From an uncultured Rubrobacteraceae bacterium (GTDB taxonomy: Bacteria; Actinomycetota; Rubrobacteria; Rubrobacterales; Rubrobacteraceae): a DNA stretch of 61,631 nt. Position 1 is the stretch's first letter, and each line of letters begins with the position of its first letter. The stretch covers positions 1 through 61,631 of the forward strand of contig CADCVF010000072.1 in assembly GCA_902806095.1 (NCBI GenBank). The letters are read 5' to 3'. Position numbers and translations under genes: made by a program. Shown here piece by piece: positions 26,397-35,057 of this stretch. The notes under the pieces are model-generated. The model was not told where the DNA came from. It did no database searches and saw only the letters and a program-made list of their open reading frames with translations.

Positions 26397-28223
26397 TTAG
26401 TCGGCCAGCTCCAGCTGCTCGACCCTCTCCCTGAGATCTTGGATCTGCGCGGCCTGGGTCGTCAACAGGGTGGCTAACAGGAGTTCATGGGCGGCCTCCA
26501 TCGGCCCGAGGTCGACATCGCTAGCCGCAGAACGTCCATGCACCCTGCGTCCGTGGACTCTGCGTCCATGCACCCTGCGTCCGTGCACCCTTCGAGTCTG
26601 CCCTCCTACCGACCTGACGGCACTCTCCGCGTCGAGCCGGCCGTATCCGTAGAGGCGACTGTGGCCCTGCTCATCGTACTTGCCGCCTCCCGGATCGATC
26701 TGCTCGCAAGAGATCCGCAGAACATCCTTCACCTGGTCCCTGGAGAGCGACGGATTGCAGGATAGCACCAGAGCCGCCACGCCCGCCGCACCCGGACAGG
26801 CGCTCGAGGTCCCGCCGAAAGAATTCGTGTAGTCGTTGTTACTGTAGCCGGGTCTCCCCGTGCGATCGGTGGTCCAGATCCCCGGCGTCAGCGGCACAGG
26901 ACGATTCTCCTTGGGATACTCGAAGTCGTTGCTAGGAAAGGCGCAAAATACAGCGTTTCCGAAATCACTGTAGACACTGCGCACACTCCGGTCGTTGGAG
27001 GCGGCGACGGCCAGTACTCTTTCGTAGCTGGCATACCCATCATTGTCCACGCTCTCGTTGCCGTTGCCGGCCGCGAATAACACCACACAGCCCTTGCCGC
27101 CTCGACCACGGCTAACCGCGTAGTCGAGGGCCAACCGTGTGCTGTCGGGCAGGGGAGCTACCGCCTTATGAAGAGGATCGTCGGGCTTCCACCACCTCCC
27201 GTCTGCGGGACCCCAACTACACGAGATGACATCCGCGCCGTTCTCCGCAGCCCAGTAGAAGGCATTCGCTTCCTCCTGAGATCCTAGTTGTGACATCATC
27301 CGTATTGGCATGAGCTTTGCCCGAGGCGCCACGCCGGAGGCCCCGAACCTTCCGTCGGCGCAAGCCACGCCCGCACAGGCGGTACCGTGATTCTCATCGC
27401 GACCACCGGGGCGGGGATCTGCGTCGTTTGCGGTGGTGTCTCGAGGTGCGACGAGCTTGCCCGGGCTGGAGAACTCGTCATGATCTATATCGGTTCCCGT
27501 GTCGATGATGGCTATTGTGGCGCCTTCACCTTCGGTGATGGTGTGGGCGGCTTCGACATTCGCGCTGGCGTTGACCCACTGGCCACCGATCGTGGTCGAC
27601 TTGAGATGCCACTGCTGCGGGGAAATGGTGCGTTGAGCCAGACGCCGCACCAGTTCGGGATTGCAATACTCGACGTCTTTACGCTCCAGCAATCTGTTTG
27701 CGATAACGAAGACTTCCTGGCCCGACCCTTCCGGGGCAGCGACGAAGTACGCGTTGGTAGCGTAAGGAAGTTCTTGTTTGACACTCAAGCCTTCTGCACG
27801 CAGAACCTCCAAACATTGTCCCCGCTTCTTGTCGTCGAGGAACTTGATAAACAGGTTCTCGGTGTAGACCACCGGCTCGCCGGTCTCCTCATCCACCAAC
27901 ACGCGGCCAGCGAAACGCGTGGCCGGGGATTCGTGCAATTTCCGCCGCACTTCTTCCATGGCACCTGACGACTGTTCGGGACGACGATAGACTTCTACGC
28001 CGACCTGTGGAAAGCTCAAGACAGACTCCATGTCGTCCAGAAGTGCGGCTTCAGGGGGCGTAACAGGCCCTTCCCGAAGCGACCTGCCACGGCGTGCGCG
28101 TACCGCCACCAGGGCAGGGTCGACCTTGAACGTGACCGTCTCGCCATTCTCGCCGCCGTACGTGACCTCCCGCGTGATGTCTTCCATTTGCAGCCACACC
28201 CCCATTCCCAAAAAGAGCTCCAT
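26397..28223 (-). CDS. Subtilisin-like serine protease (S8) with C-terminal coiled coil
   Basis: The protease domain has the triad Asp241 (IIDTGTDID), His279 (ENHGTACAG) and Ser473 (FGGTSSACPGAAG), with oxyanion Asn387 in AAGNGN. The first 200 residues include a fervidolysin-like propeptide region (TENLFIKFLDDKKRG, YFVAAPEGSGQEVFVIANRL). No signal peptide is visible, which is unusual for a subtilase, so it may act inside the cell or use another route. After the catalytic domain four VHGRR-type pentapeptides lead to a 34-residue helix (LLLATLLTTQAAQIQDLRER) likely to oligomerise. The start may be 28223 or an internal Met at 28187. TTGACA lies at 28246-28251 on the coding strand. It sits between two phosphatase/ABM modules. 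Confidence 0.93.
   Translation of the reverse strand: MELFLGMGVWLQMEDITREVTYGGENGETVTFKVDPALVAVRARRGRSLREGPVTPPEAALLDDMESVLSFPQVGVEVYRRPEQSSGAMEEVRRKLHESPATRFAGRVLVDEETGEPVVYTENLFIKFLDDKKRGQCLEVLRAEGLSVKQELPYATNAYFVAAPEGSGQEVFVIANRLLERKDVEYCNPELVRRLAQRTISPQQWHLKSTTIGGQWVNASANVEAAHTITEGEGATIAIIDTGTDIDHDEFSSPGKLVAPRDTTANDADPRPGGRDENHGTACAGVACADGRFGASGVAPRAKLMPIRMMSQLGSQEEANAFYWAAENGADVISCSWGPADGRWWKPDDPLHKAVAPLPDSTRLALDYAVSRGRGGKGCVVLFAAGNGNESVDNDGYASYERVLAVAASNDRSVRSVYSDFGNAVFCAFPSNDFEYPKENRPVPLTPGIWTTDRTGRPGYSNNDYTNSFGGTSSACPGAAGVAALVLSCNPSLSRDQVKDVLRISCEQIDPGGGKYDEQGHSRLYGYGRLDAESAVRSVGGQTRRVHGRRVHGRRVHGRRVHGRSAASDVDLGPMEAAHELLLATLLTTQAAQIQDLRERVEQLELAD
26533..26592 (-). repeat. Four 15-bp tandem repeats encoding pentapeptides
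   Basis: Four units close to CGTCCATGCACCCTG (plus strand) follow one another in the linker of the subtilase. Units 1 and 3 are identical; units 2 and 4 differ at a few bases. Each encodes a basic pentapeptide, R-V-H-G-R in phase. Confidence 0.9.
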
Positions 28224-28572
28224 AAAGGAACCAGTGTCCGAACCATGTCAATAGTAACAGAGCCCGATGAATCCTCGATGAATATCGAATGAATCAGCGT
28301 GCAAGCGGAAAGAAATGATGGGCGCACCTTCATCTTTGGAGCGATGTGCAGAGGCGTCGACCCACCGCGTACCGCGGATTCAGCCAAGAGCGAACAAGAA
28401 ATGCTGAATGCTGACCAGCTGAAATGCTTGCAAAGCGGGCCTGTTCTCTTTGCAACCCTCGCGGCTGTCGCCTGCTTCGAGGGTGCCCGAGATCATCGTA
28501 GGTTGTACCATGGTCTGGCTCCGACTAATCCTGCCGCGGAGAGCAGCTTTGGCACAAGGAGGACGAGGTTCT
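28224..28572. other. Intergenic stretch between subtilase and SnoaL-SpoIIE gene
   Basis: No gene is seen. It holds divergent promoters, including TTGACA on the minus strand (28246-28251), and a partial copy of the GCTGAC-rich repeat near 28402-28436. Confidence 0.4.
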
Positions 28573-29727
28573 GTGTCGGTGGAAGAGAACAAGGCGCTGG
28601 TTCGCCGCTTCCTGGAGGAGCAGGCCAGGGGGAACCTGGGCGTGATCGACGAGCTGCTCAGCCCGGATTTCGTCGATCGCGGCCTGCTTCCCGGGCAAGG
28701 TCCGACCCGCGAGGACTTCAAGCGGGCCGTAACTGAGATCCTCGAGGCTTTCTCTATCATCAGCTTCACCATCGAGGAGCAGATCGCCGAAGGCGACACG
28801 GTCGTCACCAAGTACTCGGAGAGAAGCGTGATCAGGGGCGAGTTCGCCGGCTTACCCCCTACAGGAACGGAAGAGAACTTCGAAGGCATCTACATCCACC
28901 GCATCTCAGAAGGCAAGATCACCGAGGAGTGGAGCCAGGCGAACACGCTACACACGACGCTGGAGCGGCTTGAGCAGGAGATGAGCGAGCGCGAACGAGT
29001 CGAGCAGGAGCTCAGGGTGGCACAGCGTATTCAGCATGCCTTGCTCCCGAGGAACTTGCCCGAGCTCGAGGGTTGGGAGATTACCCACGCCTACCGGCCT
29101 GCACGAGAGGTCGGCGGCGACTTCTACGACTTCCTCCCCTTATCGGAAGGCCGTTTGGGCCTCATCATAGGCGACGTCTCCGGCAAGGGGATACCTGCGG
29201 CACTGGTGATGGCCAATACCCAGAGCGTACTCCGTGCCATCGCCCGAAGGGGGGACATCGCTCCAGGGCTGGTGCTGGCAGAGGCAAACGAAGTCCTCTT
29301 TACATACCTCCCGCCAAACATGTTCGCCACCTGCTTCTACGCCGTCCTCGACCCTGCGGAAGGTCGGCTGCGATACGCCAACGCCGGCCACAACCTACCG
29401 TGCTGCTGGCACGAGGGTGTGGCGACCGAACTCAGGGCGAGCGGGATGCCCCTTGGCCTCATGCCAGCCATGGACTACGAGGAGAAGGAGAGAACCCTCG
29501 TCCCGGGAGATGGCGTGCTCCTCTACAGCGATGGATTGGTCGAGGCCCACGACCCGCAGCGTGAGATGTTCGGTACTTCACGAATGGTGGAGTTTGTTGG
29601 TGCCAACCCGGGAAAGACGACGTTGATCGCTTCTCTGCTGGCCGAGTTGAGGCAGTTCGCCGGAGAAGGGTGGGAGCAAGAAGATGACATTACTTTGTTG
29701 ACCCTCCAGAGACATCGGTCCTCGTAA
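28573..29727 (+). CDS. SnoaL-like/SpoIIE-type phosphatase fusion
   Basis: The 384-residue protein joins a SnoaL/ester-cyclase-type alpha+beta barrel (about residues 1-135: ENKALVRRFLEEQARGNLGV, GPTREDFKRAVTEILEAF, EEQIAEGDTVVTKY) to a SpoIIE PP2C domain (about 150-384). The linker is a short coiled coil (LERLEQEMSERERVEQEL). Metal-site motifs are intact: REVGGDFYDFLPL, IGDVSGKGI, YANAGHN, EQEDDITLLTL. It has no membrane segment and no anti-sigma ATPase domain, unlike its paralogue at 23367. The SnoaL-like part may bind a small molecule and control dephosphorylation of an anti-anti-sigma factor; that is inference. GTG 28573 follows AAGGAGGA by about nine bases. Confidence 0.93.
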   Translation: MSVEENKALVRRFLEEQARGNLGVIDELLSPDFVDRGLLPGQGPTREDFKRAVTEILEAFSIISFTIEEQIAEGDTVVTKYSERSVIRGEFAGLPPTGTEENFEGIYIHRISEGKITEEWSQANTLHTTLERLEQEMSERERVEQELRVAQRIQHALLPRNLPELEGWEITHAYRPAREVGGDFYDFLPLSEGRLGLIIGDVSGKGIPAALVMANTQSVLRAIARRGDIAPGLVLAEANEVLFTYLPPNMFATCFYAVLDPAEGRLRYANAGHNLPCCWHEGVATELRASGMPLGLMPAMDYEEKERTLVPGDGVLLYSDGLVEAHDPQREMFGTSRMVEFVGANPGKTTLIASLLAELRQFAGEGWEQEDDITLLTLQRHRSS

Positions 29728-30018
29728 CACTTTTCGCACGACTCTAGAGACGGTGGTACTGTAGAGTGTTGTTATGATGCCCGCCTCGGGCCCGAAGACT
29801 AGAAACCAGTGCGAGGCCTCGTCGGTGGCCCGCATCTCTTGCTCCTCCTCCCACAGCGTTACCGAGAGCATCTTGCCGCTCTCTCGGTTGCCGAGGAGCA
29901 GGACGCCACTATAACCAACCTGCATCCTGAACGCCGGGAGGACGTGCTCTTCGATCTCACAGTGTCCCTGTTGCAGGTGCTCGGGGCTTACGTCGAACTT
30001 GTTTACCCGCGCGAACAT
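29578..30018 (-). CDS. ABM-domain protein, copy 2, probably frameshifted at its end
   Basis: The first 80 residues match the ABM protein at 25879-26187 almost position for position (MFARVNKFDVSPEHLQQG, GYSGVLLLGNRESGKML, LWEEEQEMRATDEASHWF). After FGPEAG the frame loses similarity and runs 150 bases into the end of the convergent phosphatase gene, stopping at 29578. A one-base shift would end the protein at about 29744, before the overlap and at the length of the paralogue. A frameshift mutation or sequence error is therefore likely. The ATG has GGTGG upstream. Function as for copy 1, if active. Confidence 0.6.
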   Translation of the reverse strand: MFARVNKFDVSPEHLQQGHCEIEEHVLPAFRMQVGYSGVLLLGNRESGKMLSVTLWEEEQEMRATDEASHWFLVFGPEAGIITTLYSTTVSRVVRKVLRGPMSLEGQQSNVIFLLPPFSGELPQLGQQRSDQRRLSRVGTNKLHHS

Positions 30019-30453
30019 GGCCCCACCACCTTTCCTCCTTGAGGGATGGACTCGCCCATTGTGTCGCAATCCTTGGGTGCATGCATAGGGTAACTGCGGC
30101 GCGGCCGCGGTGCGTCGTCCCAGACTGCTTGTGGAAGGTGTTCATTGTGCTTGCACGCCCCGTCGCGAGAGCGTGCTGCACAACGATGCGCGGTACGTGG
30201 ACAAAGGGCCGCGGGGAGGATGGGGAGAACGCGGCCCTTCCTTGCCTTGTAAGGGGAACTGACCAGCTTCCCCACGTCCGATCTGCGAGGCGGCAGGCGT
30301 GAGTGCCCTACTCTGATGATCGAGACGGCCGCGTAACTCGCCCAGGGAGGGTGATGTCCGCAGACAACCTTGCTTCGAGGCTTGATCTTCGCGCTCGGTA
30401 TGGGCAAACGCGTAGCTGAAGCGCTGATCAGCGCGGGTAGAGGAATGGGTCCT
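30019..30453. other. Intergenic stretch with hairpins
   Basis: No gene is visible. The part next to 30018 resembles the upstream region of the first ABM gene. AAGGGCCGCG (30204-30213) and CGCGGCCCTT (30230-30239) form a perfect 10-bp stem. Confidence 0.4.
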
Positions 30454-30461
30454 CTACCCGC
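30421..30461 (-). terminator. Hairpin overlapping the stop codon of the M15-like gene
   Basis: GCGGGTAGAGGA (30433-30444) and TCCTCTACCCGC (30450-30461) are exact complements with a 5-base loop. The stop codon of the minus-strand gene lies inside one arm. The next 14 bases (30421-30434) are the perfect palindrome GCGCTGATCAGCGC. There is no T run, as is common in GC-rich genomes. Confidence 0.5.
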
Positions 30462-31140
30462 TGTCATTCATGTAACCGATGTGGATGTGATCCCTGTGCA
30501 GCCCGAGTTGGTCGGGGGCCAGGACCCAGCCCTTCTTGCGCCCATACCCCAATGCTTTAGTCCACCTTGGCGGCCCTATTGTCTGATCGGGCCTCCGCCC
30601 AGGTGGAATGTCGGCGAGGATCTCGCCTATCTCCAGAACATTCTGGTCCGTAGCGTTGCCTTCGACAGGCTTACCGTCCACCCACCACACGTCAGCGGCC
30701 CTGCCAAAGTAATGGGTATTGCGCAGACCACCGGCCTTGCCGTAACCCTCGGGTATCCGTGGGCCGTCCTCGACGCCAGGCAGGAAGTAGTGGCCCTCTT
30801 TGAAGGTCTGGATACAGATCCTGTGCTCCCGGCTAAGGAGCCATAGCGTGGCTATAAGACGCTGGTCGACGATGCCTCGCTCCAGATCCCTCACCGCCTG
30901 TGAAGTTGCTCCGAAGTTCGGGCTCTCGAGGAGCCTGCGCACCGCGGTGCTACCGGATCCGGCGTCATCACCTTTCAGTGAACCCAGATCCCGTATTCCT
31001 CCGCCTACGCCAGGGGGGCATGCAGGGGTGAGATCCACCTCCTTCAAACTCCCACAAGCGGTGAGCAACACGATACCAAACAGCAAGACGGCACCTGCTA
31101 TCGCCCGCCAGAACCACAGAATCATCGAGCACTGTCGCAC
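30454..31140 (-). CDS. Lipoprotein with M15-like peptidase motifs
   Basis: The 228-residue protein has a lipoprotein signal (hydrophobic segment to about residue 27, lipobox LTAC), so it should be lipid-anchored outside the membrane. The C-terminal half has zinc-ligand motifs like those of M15/VanY-type D,D-peptidases: HYFGRAADVWW (His and Asp seven apart) and HRDHIHIGY. The first half (TAVRRLLESPNFGATSQAVRDLE) is helical. It may trim peptidoglycan cross-bridges, or be a related protein with altered activity. The ATG at 31140 gives a normal signal. A strong hairpin covers the 3' end. Confidence 0.8.
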   Translation of the reverse strand: MRQCSMILWFWRAIAGAVLLFGIVLLTACGSLKEVDLTPACPPGVGGGIRDLGSLKGDDAGSGSTAVRRLLESPNFGATSQAVRDLERGIVDQRLIATLWLLSREHRICIQTFKEGHYFLPGVEDGPRIPEGYGKAGGLRNTHYFGRAADVWWVDGKPVEGNATDQNVLEIGEILADIPPGRRPDQTIGPPRWTKALGYGRKKGWVLAPDQLGLHRDHIHIGYMNDSG

Positions 31141-31210
31141 CCCACCATATTATGCCGTGCGAAGCCAAGAAGATGTGTCAAATCCACAAACAATGTGCAA
31201 TAAAGTGCCG

Positions 31211-31282
31211 ACTAGCTGACATGCTGACGAGCGAAGGCCTTAAAGGCCTGAGCGTGCTGACATGCTGACTAGCTAAAATGCT
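31211..31282. repeat. GCTGAC-rich intergenic repeat with hairpin
   Basis: Direct repeats of GCTGACATGCTGAC flank a perfect hairpin, AGGCCTT-A-AAGGCCT, with GAGCG and AGCGTGCTGAC next to the core. The same outer words with different cores recur at 32614, 47705 and 48812. Confidence 0.7.
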
Positions 31283-31355
31283 AAAGAACTGCCCTGGCTG
31301 TCGGACCGACTTCATCGTGCTAGGCTGGCACAAACGACCAGTTAGGGAGGACCTT

Positions 31356-32414
31356 ATGCAATATCGTAGGCTAGGACGTTCTGGGCTCTTCGTCTCTACC
31401 CTGACCCTCGGCACGATGACGTTCGGCGGACAGGGCGGCTTCAGCAAGGTCGGCTCTACAGACGTCGCCGGGGCAAGTAGGCAGGTGGACATGTGCCTTG
31501 ACGCCGGGATCAACCTCTTCGACACGGCGAATATCTACTCTGGAGGTGAGTCCGAGGAGATACTCGGGAAGGCGATCTCGGGCCGGCGAGACGACTTGCT
31601 GCTTGCGACGAAGGTCCGCATGCCTGCTGGAGAAGGCCCCAACGATACAGGACTCTCGCGGCACCACATTATCCGCCAGTGCGAGGAAAGTCTCAAACGA
31701 CTCGGCACCGACTACATCGATCTCTACCAGGTCCACGAGTGGGACGGCCTCACCCCGCTAGAGGAGACTCTGGAGGCGTTGGACACCCTCGTCAAGAGTG
31801 GCAAGGTACGCTATATAGGATCGTCCAACTATTCAGGCTGGCAGTTGATGAAGGCGCTCGGCATCTCCGAGAGGCTCGGGCTGCAGCGCTACGTCAGCCA
31901 GCAGATTCACTACACGCTGCAGGCGCGAGAGGCCGAGTACGAGTTGGTGCCACTCGCCATAGACCAGGAGTGCCCCATCCTCGTGTGGAGTCCTCTTGCC
32001 GGTGGCCTGCTATCAGGCAAGTACAGGCGCGACAAGGACGCTTCGGAAGGGCGGCACGTAGAAGGCTGGGATGAGCCTCCCGTCCACGACACCGACAAGC
32101 TCTACGACACTGTGGACGTGCTCGTCGAGATAGCGGACGGACGCAGCGTATCCGCAGCACAGGTGGCCCTCGCGTGGCTGCTCGGAAGACCGGGTGTGGC
32201 CTCGGTCATAGTCGGCGCCCGGACCGACGAACAGCTAGCCGACAACCTCGAGGCCGCCGGGCTCGAGCTCTCAGAAGAAGAGCGCAGAAGCCTCGATGAC
32301 GTGAGCGCCCCGCCGCTGATCTACCCGTTCTGGCACCAGGCCAAGACAGCCTCAGACCGTCTCGGACCGGCCGACCTGTCGCTCCTCGGTCCGCATCTGA
32401 ACGATGGGTCCTGA
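31356..32414 (+). CDS. Aldo/keto reductase
   Basis: The 352-residue NADPH-dependent TIM-barrel oxidoreductase has the tetrad Asp and Tyr in LFDTANIYSGGESEEILG, Lys in LLATKVRMP and His in LYQVHEWDG. The cofactor region is VGARTDEQLADNLEAAGLEL. It resembles the AKR11/AKR12 (YdjG/IolS-like) group, so the substrate is probably an aldehyde or ketose but cannot be told. ATG 31356 follows AGGGAGGA; the frame upstream to 31278 overlaps the repeat and is not conserved. It appears to be a single-gene unit bounded by repeats. Confidence 0.92.
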   Translation: MQYRRLGRSGLFVSTLTLGTMTFGGQGGFSKVGSTDVAGASRQVDMCLDAGINLFDTANIYSGGESEEILGKAISGRRDDLLLATKVRMPAGEGPNDTGLSRHHIIRQCEESLKRLGTDYIDLYQVHEWDGLTPLEETLEALDTLVKSGKVRYIGSSNYSGWQLMKALGISERLGLQRYVSQQIHYTLQAREAEYELVPLAIDQECPILVWSPLAGGLLSGKYRRDKDASEGRHVEGWDEPPVHDTDKLYDTVDVLVEIADGRSVSAAQVALAWLLGRPGVASVIVGARTDEQLADNLEAAGLELSEEERRSLDDVSAPPLIYPFWHQAKTASDRLGPADLSLLGPHLNDGS

Positions 32415-32613
32415 CCACGTACGCCAACACACCAGGGGAAACATAGGAAAAAGTTCCCAGGGCCACCTTGTGGAACCATGCCGCCGCCAGGTGATTCGCA
32501 AGGATATCGATACCGAGTCCGTTACAGAGGGACCGCGTTCGGCTGCGCGGGCACACAGGGAACCCTCCCGTACACCATCCTCGCGCAAGCAGAAACCCAG
32601 TAGCGAAAACAAG

Positions 32614-32665
32614 AAGCTGACATGCTGACAAGCGCCCGACAGGGCGCGTGCTGAAGTGCTTGCAC
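32614..32665. repeat. GCTGAC-rich intergenic repeat
   Basis: AGCTGACATGCTGACAAGC leads into the hairpin GCGCCC-gaca-GGGCGC and then GTGCTGAAGTGCTTGC. It lies between the convergent aldo/keto reductase and PASTA-kinase genes and could also serve as their terminator. Confidence 0.65.
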
Positions 32666-32693
32666 AGAGGTGCAAACCCCTATGCAACCCCCT

Positions 32694-34220
32694 CTAGAAG
32701 CTTGCGGTCGTCTCTGCCGGAGATCCGATGCTGGTCGTGAGGTAGACGTAAGAACCGCGCTCCAGCATACTCCCCGCCTGCGGATCCTGACTCGCGATCA
32801 CGCCAGCAGGTACGGTCTCACTAAAGACTTCCCTTACACCACCTAGTGGGAGACCCGCCCGCTCCAACTCACCCTCAGCCTCCGAGTAAGTGAGGCCGAC
32901 CAGGTCAGGTACTCTAGCCACCTGCGGTCCTTCACCGACTGTAAGCATGATCTTCGATCCCACCCTTGCCTCGTTTCCGCCGGCTACCGACTGCTTCAGA
33001 ACTCTGCCGGCACCCCCCTCGGGGCTCTCTCGAAGCCTGACCTCGACCTGGAAGCCTGCCTTGCCGAGTCGCTTTCGTGCCTCTCGCTCGGAGAGGTCTT
33101 TCACCGAGGGAACTTCTACTTCCTCGTGTCCGGCACGCGCTCGTTCGGACGTTTGTGGTGAGTCCCCGACACTGCCTCCCAGTACGTCGGGGATGCCATC
33201 ACGAAGCAGGCTATAGCCGCCGATCCCGAGCGCGGCGACCAGTACGGCGAACGTCGAAAGGAACCACAATACCCTCCTCCGGCGTGTACCTAGGCGGCTA
33301 CCGGTGGCAACGCCAGACGCAGGCAGTTTGAGGATCTGTGTTCCCACATCCGCCGGGGCCGTAGTGCTCGGCTCGTTCGGGGAGGAGACTGCCGGGGGCA
33401 GCCCGGCGCGTACCCGCCCGAGGTCCTCCATGAGCTTGTCCGCACTCCCATAACGCTCGTGTGGGTCCGTAGCAAGAAGCCTCATGACGATGGCGTCCAT
33501 GCCTTCCGGAACCTCGGGGTTTAGCTCACTCGAACGAGACGGCGGCCCGCCAGTATGCTCCGCAGCCACATCCGCCGGAGCGATGACGTCGAACGGCACT
33601 CTACCGGTAAGCGTTTCGTAGAGAACTACACCCAACGAGTAGAGATCGCTTTCGGGCCCGACCCGCTCGCCCGCCGCCTGCTCGGGGGACATGTACTTTA
33701 CGCTGCCGAGAATGTCGCCGGTATGGGAGATCGTGGTCGATTCGACGGCCCGCGCTATGCCAAAGTCCGCGACCTTTATGTGCGCCGAGCCAGCGATAAG
33801 GATGTTGCGCGGTTTGACGTCGCGGTGGATGATGCCGCGTTTGTGCGCAGCTTGCAAAGCCTCAGCGACCTGCAGACCCACCTCCGCCGCCGTTCCTGGC
33901 GAAAGTCTTCCCTCGTTCTTGATCCTGTCCCCGAGATCACCCTCGGGTACGTACTCCATCACTATGTAATAGGTGCCGTCTTCAGCTTCTCCCCAATCGA
34001 AAATGGGGACGATGTAGCGGTTGACGAGGGCTGCGGCGCTCTTTGCCTCGCGCCTGAAGCGCTCGACGAATTCCTCGTCTCGGGCGTAGCGGGCCTTCAA
34101 CAGCTTGATCGCGACGTGTCGATCCAGGACCTTGTCGTATGCCAAATAAACGTCGGCCATGCCCCCGCTGCCGGCCAGGGCTCGTAGCTGGTACCGATTA
34201 TCGATGAGGGTTCTTTCCAC
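32694..34220 (-). CDS. pknB: Ser/Thr protein kinase with two PASTA domains
   Basis: This membrane kinase has the order kinase, linker, membrane segment, PASTA, PASTA. Kinase motifs are GSGGMADVYLAYD (P loop), VAIKLLKARY (Lys), IIHRDVKPRNIL (catalytic loop) and VADFGIARA (DFG). The membrane segment is VLWFLSTFAVLVAALGIGGY. The PASTA domains (VPSVKDLSEREARKRLGKAG and VPDLVGLTYSEAEGELERAG) lie outside and bind muropeptide-like ligands in this family. Most relatives have three or four PASTA units, so two is short. I place the start at GTG 34220 because family members begin ERTLIDNRY. The frame is open to ATG 34325, which has AGGG upstream. It stands alone, without the usual pbpA/rodA/pstP neighbours. 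Confidence 0.93.
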   Translation of the reverse strand: MERTLIDNRYQLRALAGSGGMADVYLAYDKVLDRHVAIKLLKARYARDEEFVERFRREAKSAAALVNRYIVPIFDWGEAEDGTYYIVMEYVPEGDLGDRIKNEGRLSPGTAAEVGLQVAEALQAAHKRGIIHRDVKPRNILIAGSAHIKVADFGIARAVESTTISHTGDILGSVKYMSPEQAAGERVGPESDLYSLGVVLYETLTGRVPFDVIAPADVAAEHTGGPPSRSSELNPEVPEGMDAIVMRLLATDPHERYGSADKLMEDLGRVRAGLPPAVSSPNEPSTTAPADVGTQILKLPASGVATGSRLGTRRRRVLWFLSTFAVLVAALGIGGYSLLRDGIPDVLGGSVGDSPQTSERARAGHEEVEVPSVKDLSEREARKRLGKAGFQVEVRLRESPEGGAGRVLKQSVAGGNEARVGSKIMLTVGEGPQVARVPDLVGLTYSEAEGELERAGLPLGGVREVFSETVPAGVIASQDPQAGSMLERGSYVYLTTSIGSPAETTASF

Positions 34221-34433
34221 ACGACCGATTGTATCCGTCGGGGCTTGCGTTGTAACGCCAGAGGTCTCATCCCGGATCCAAGGCGTGTATGCCACCTCCA
34301 GGTTAGTACTTGTGAGTGTGAACATGGCACCCTACCGTCCCTGGCAATCTACCGCACCAACAGATAAATCCTTCCGTGTAGGCGAACTCAAAGCAATCAT
34401 CTCTCTGTAGAAACCAACAGCTGACCAGCTAAT

Positions 34434-35057
34434 CTAGCTAAACCTCCTGCGCGCGACGACGGCGTCAACAACGAGCATGACGAACCACGTCAAGATGGCC
34501 AGGCTCACGCTAAAGAAAGAAATGACGATGGAGAGCAAGAAGATGGCCGGTATGGTGAGGCCCCGGATAACGAAGTAGCGTACTGTGGCGGGGTCCTGGG
34601 GCTCGTCCAGCAGCCGGTCGTTTCTCGCAGAGTACCAGTGTATAGCCGTCAAGAGCAGCCTGCCAACGGCGAGGGTGGCAGCGTAGATAGCCACCGGCAG
34701 CTGGTGGTCGCCGAATTCGCCGAGGAGCGAGGTGGGGAAGGGTACGAACGCAACTACCATAAGAAACAGGAAGTTGAGATACAAGAGGATACGGTCGTAG
34801 CCCCTAATGGACCGGAATATGCTGTGGTGAATCATCCAGAACGCACTTATCACGAGGAAACTCAAGAAGTAGCCAAAATAGCTTGGCCAGAGCGAGAGCA
34901 GTGCGCCGGGCAATCTGCTGTCCACCATATTCTCCGGTATGTCGGGCACCCGTATGTCGAGGACCAAGAGTGTTATGGCGATTGCGAACACACCGTCGCT
35001 CAGGTTGACGATGCGGTCCCTGTCTTTTCGGGTTTCATTCTCATTTGGTCTGAGCAT
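34434..35057 (-). CDS. TMEM175-family potassium channel (DUF1211)
   Basis: The 207-residue membrane protein starts with the family signature LSDGVFAIAITLLVLDIRVP in the first membrane helix. About five more hydrophobic segments follow. Bacterial members form tetrameric K+-conducting channels with one six-helix unit per chain, unlike the two-repeat animal protein. The Phe before Ser-Asp in the usual FSDG motif is Leu here. ATG 35057 has GGAGGT six bases upstream, so the longer frame to 35156 is not used. Single gene. Confidence 0.85.
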   Translation of the reverse strand: MLRPNENETRKDRDRIVNLSDGVFAIAITLLVLDIRVPDIPENMVDSRLPGALLSLWPSYFGYFLSFLVISAFWMIHHSIFRSIRGYDRILLYLNFLFLMVVAFVPFPTSLLGEFGDHQLPVAIYAATLAVGRLLLTAIHWYSARNDRLLDEPQDPATVRYFVIRGLTIPAIFLLSIVISFFSVSLAILTWFVMLVVDAVVARRRFS

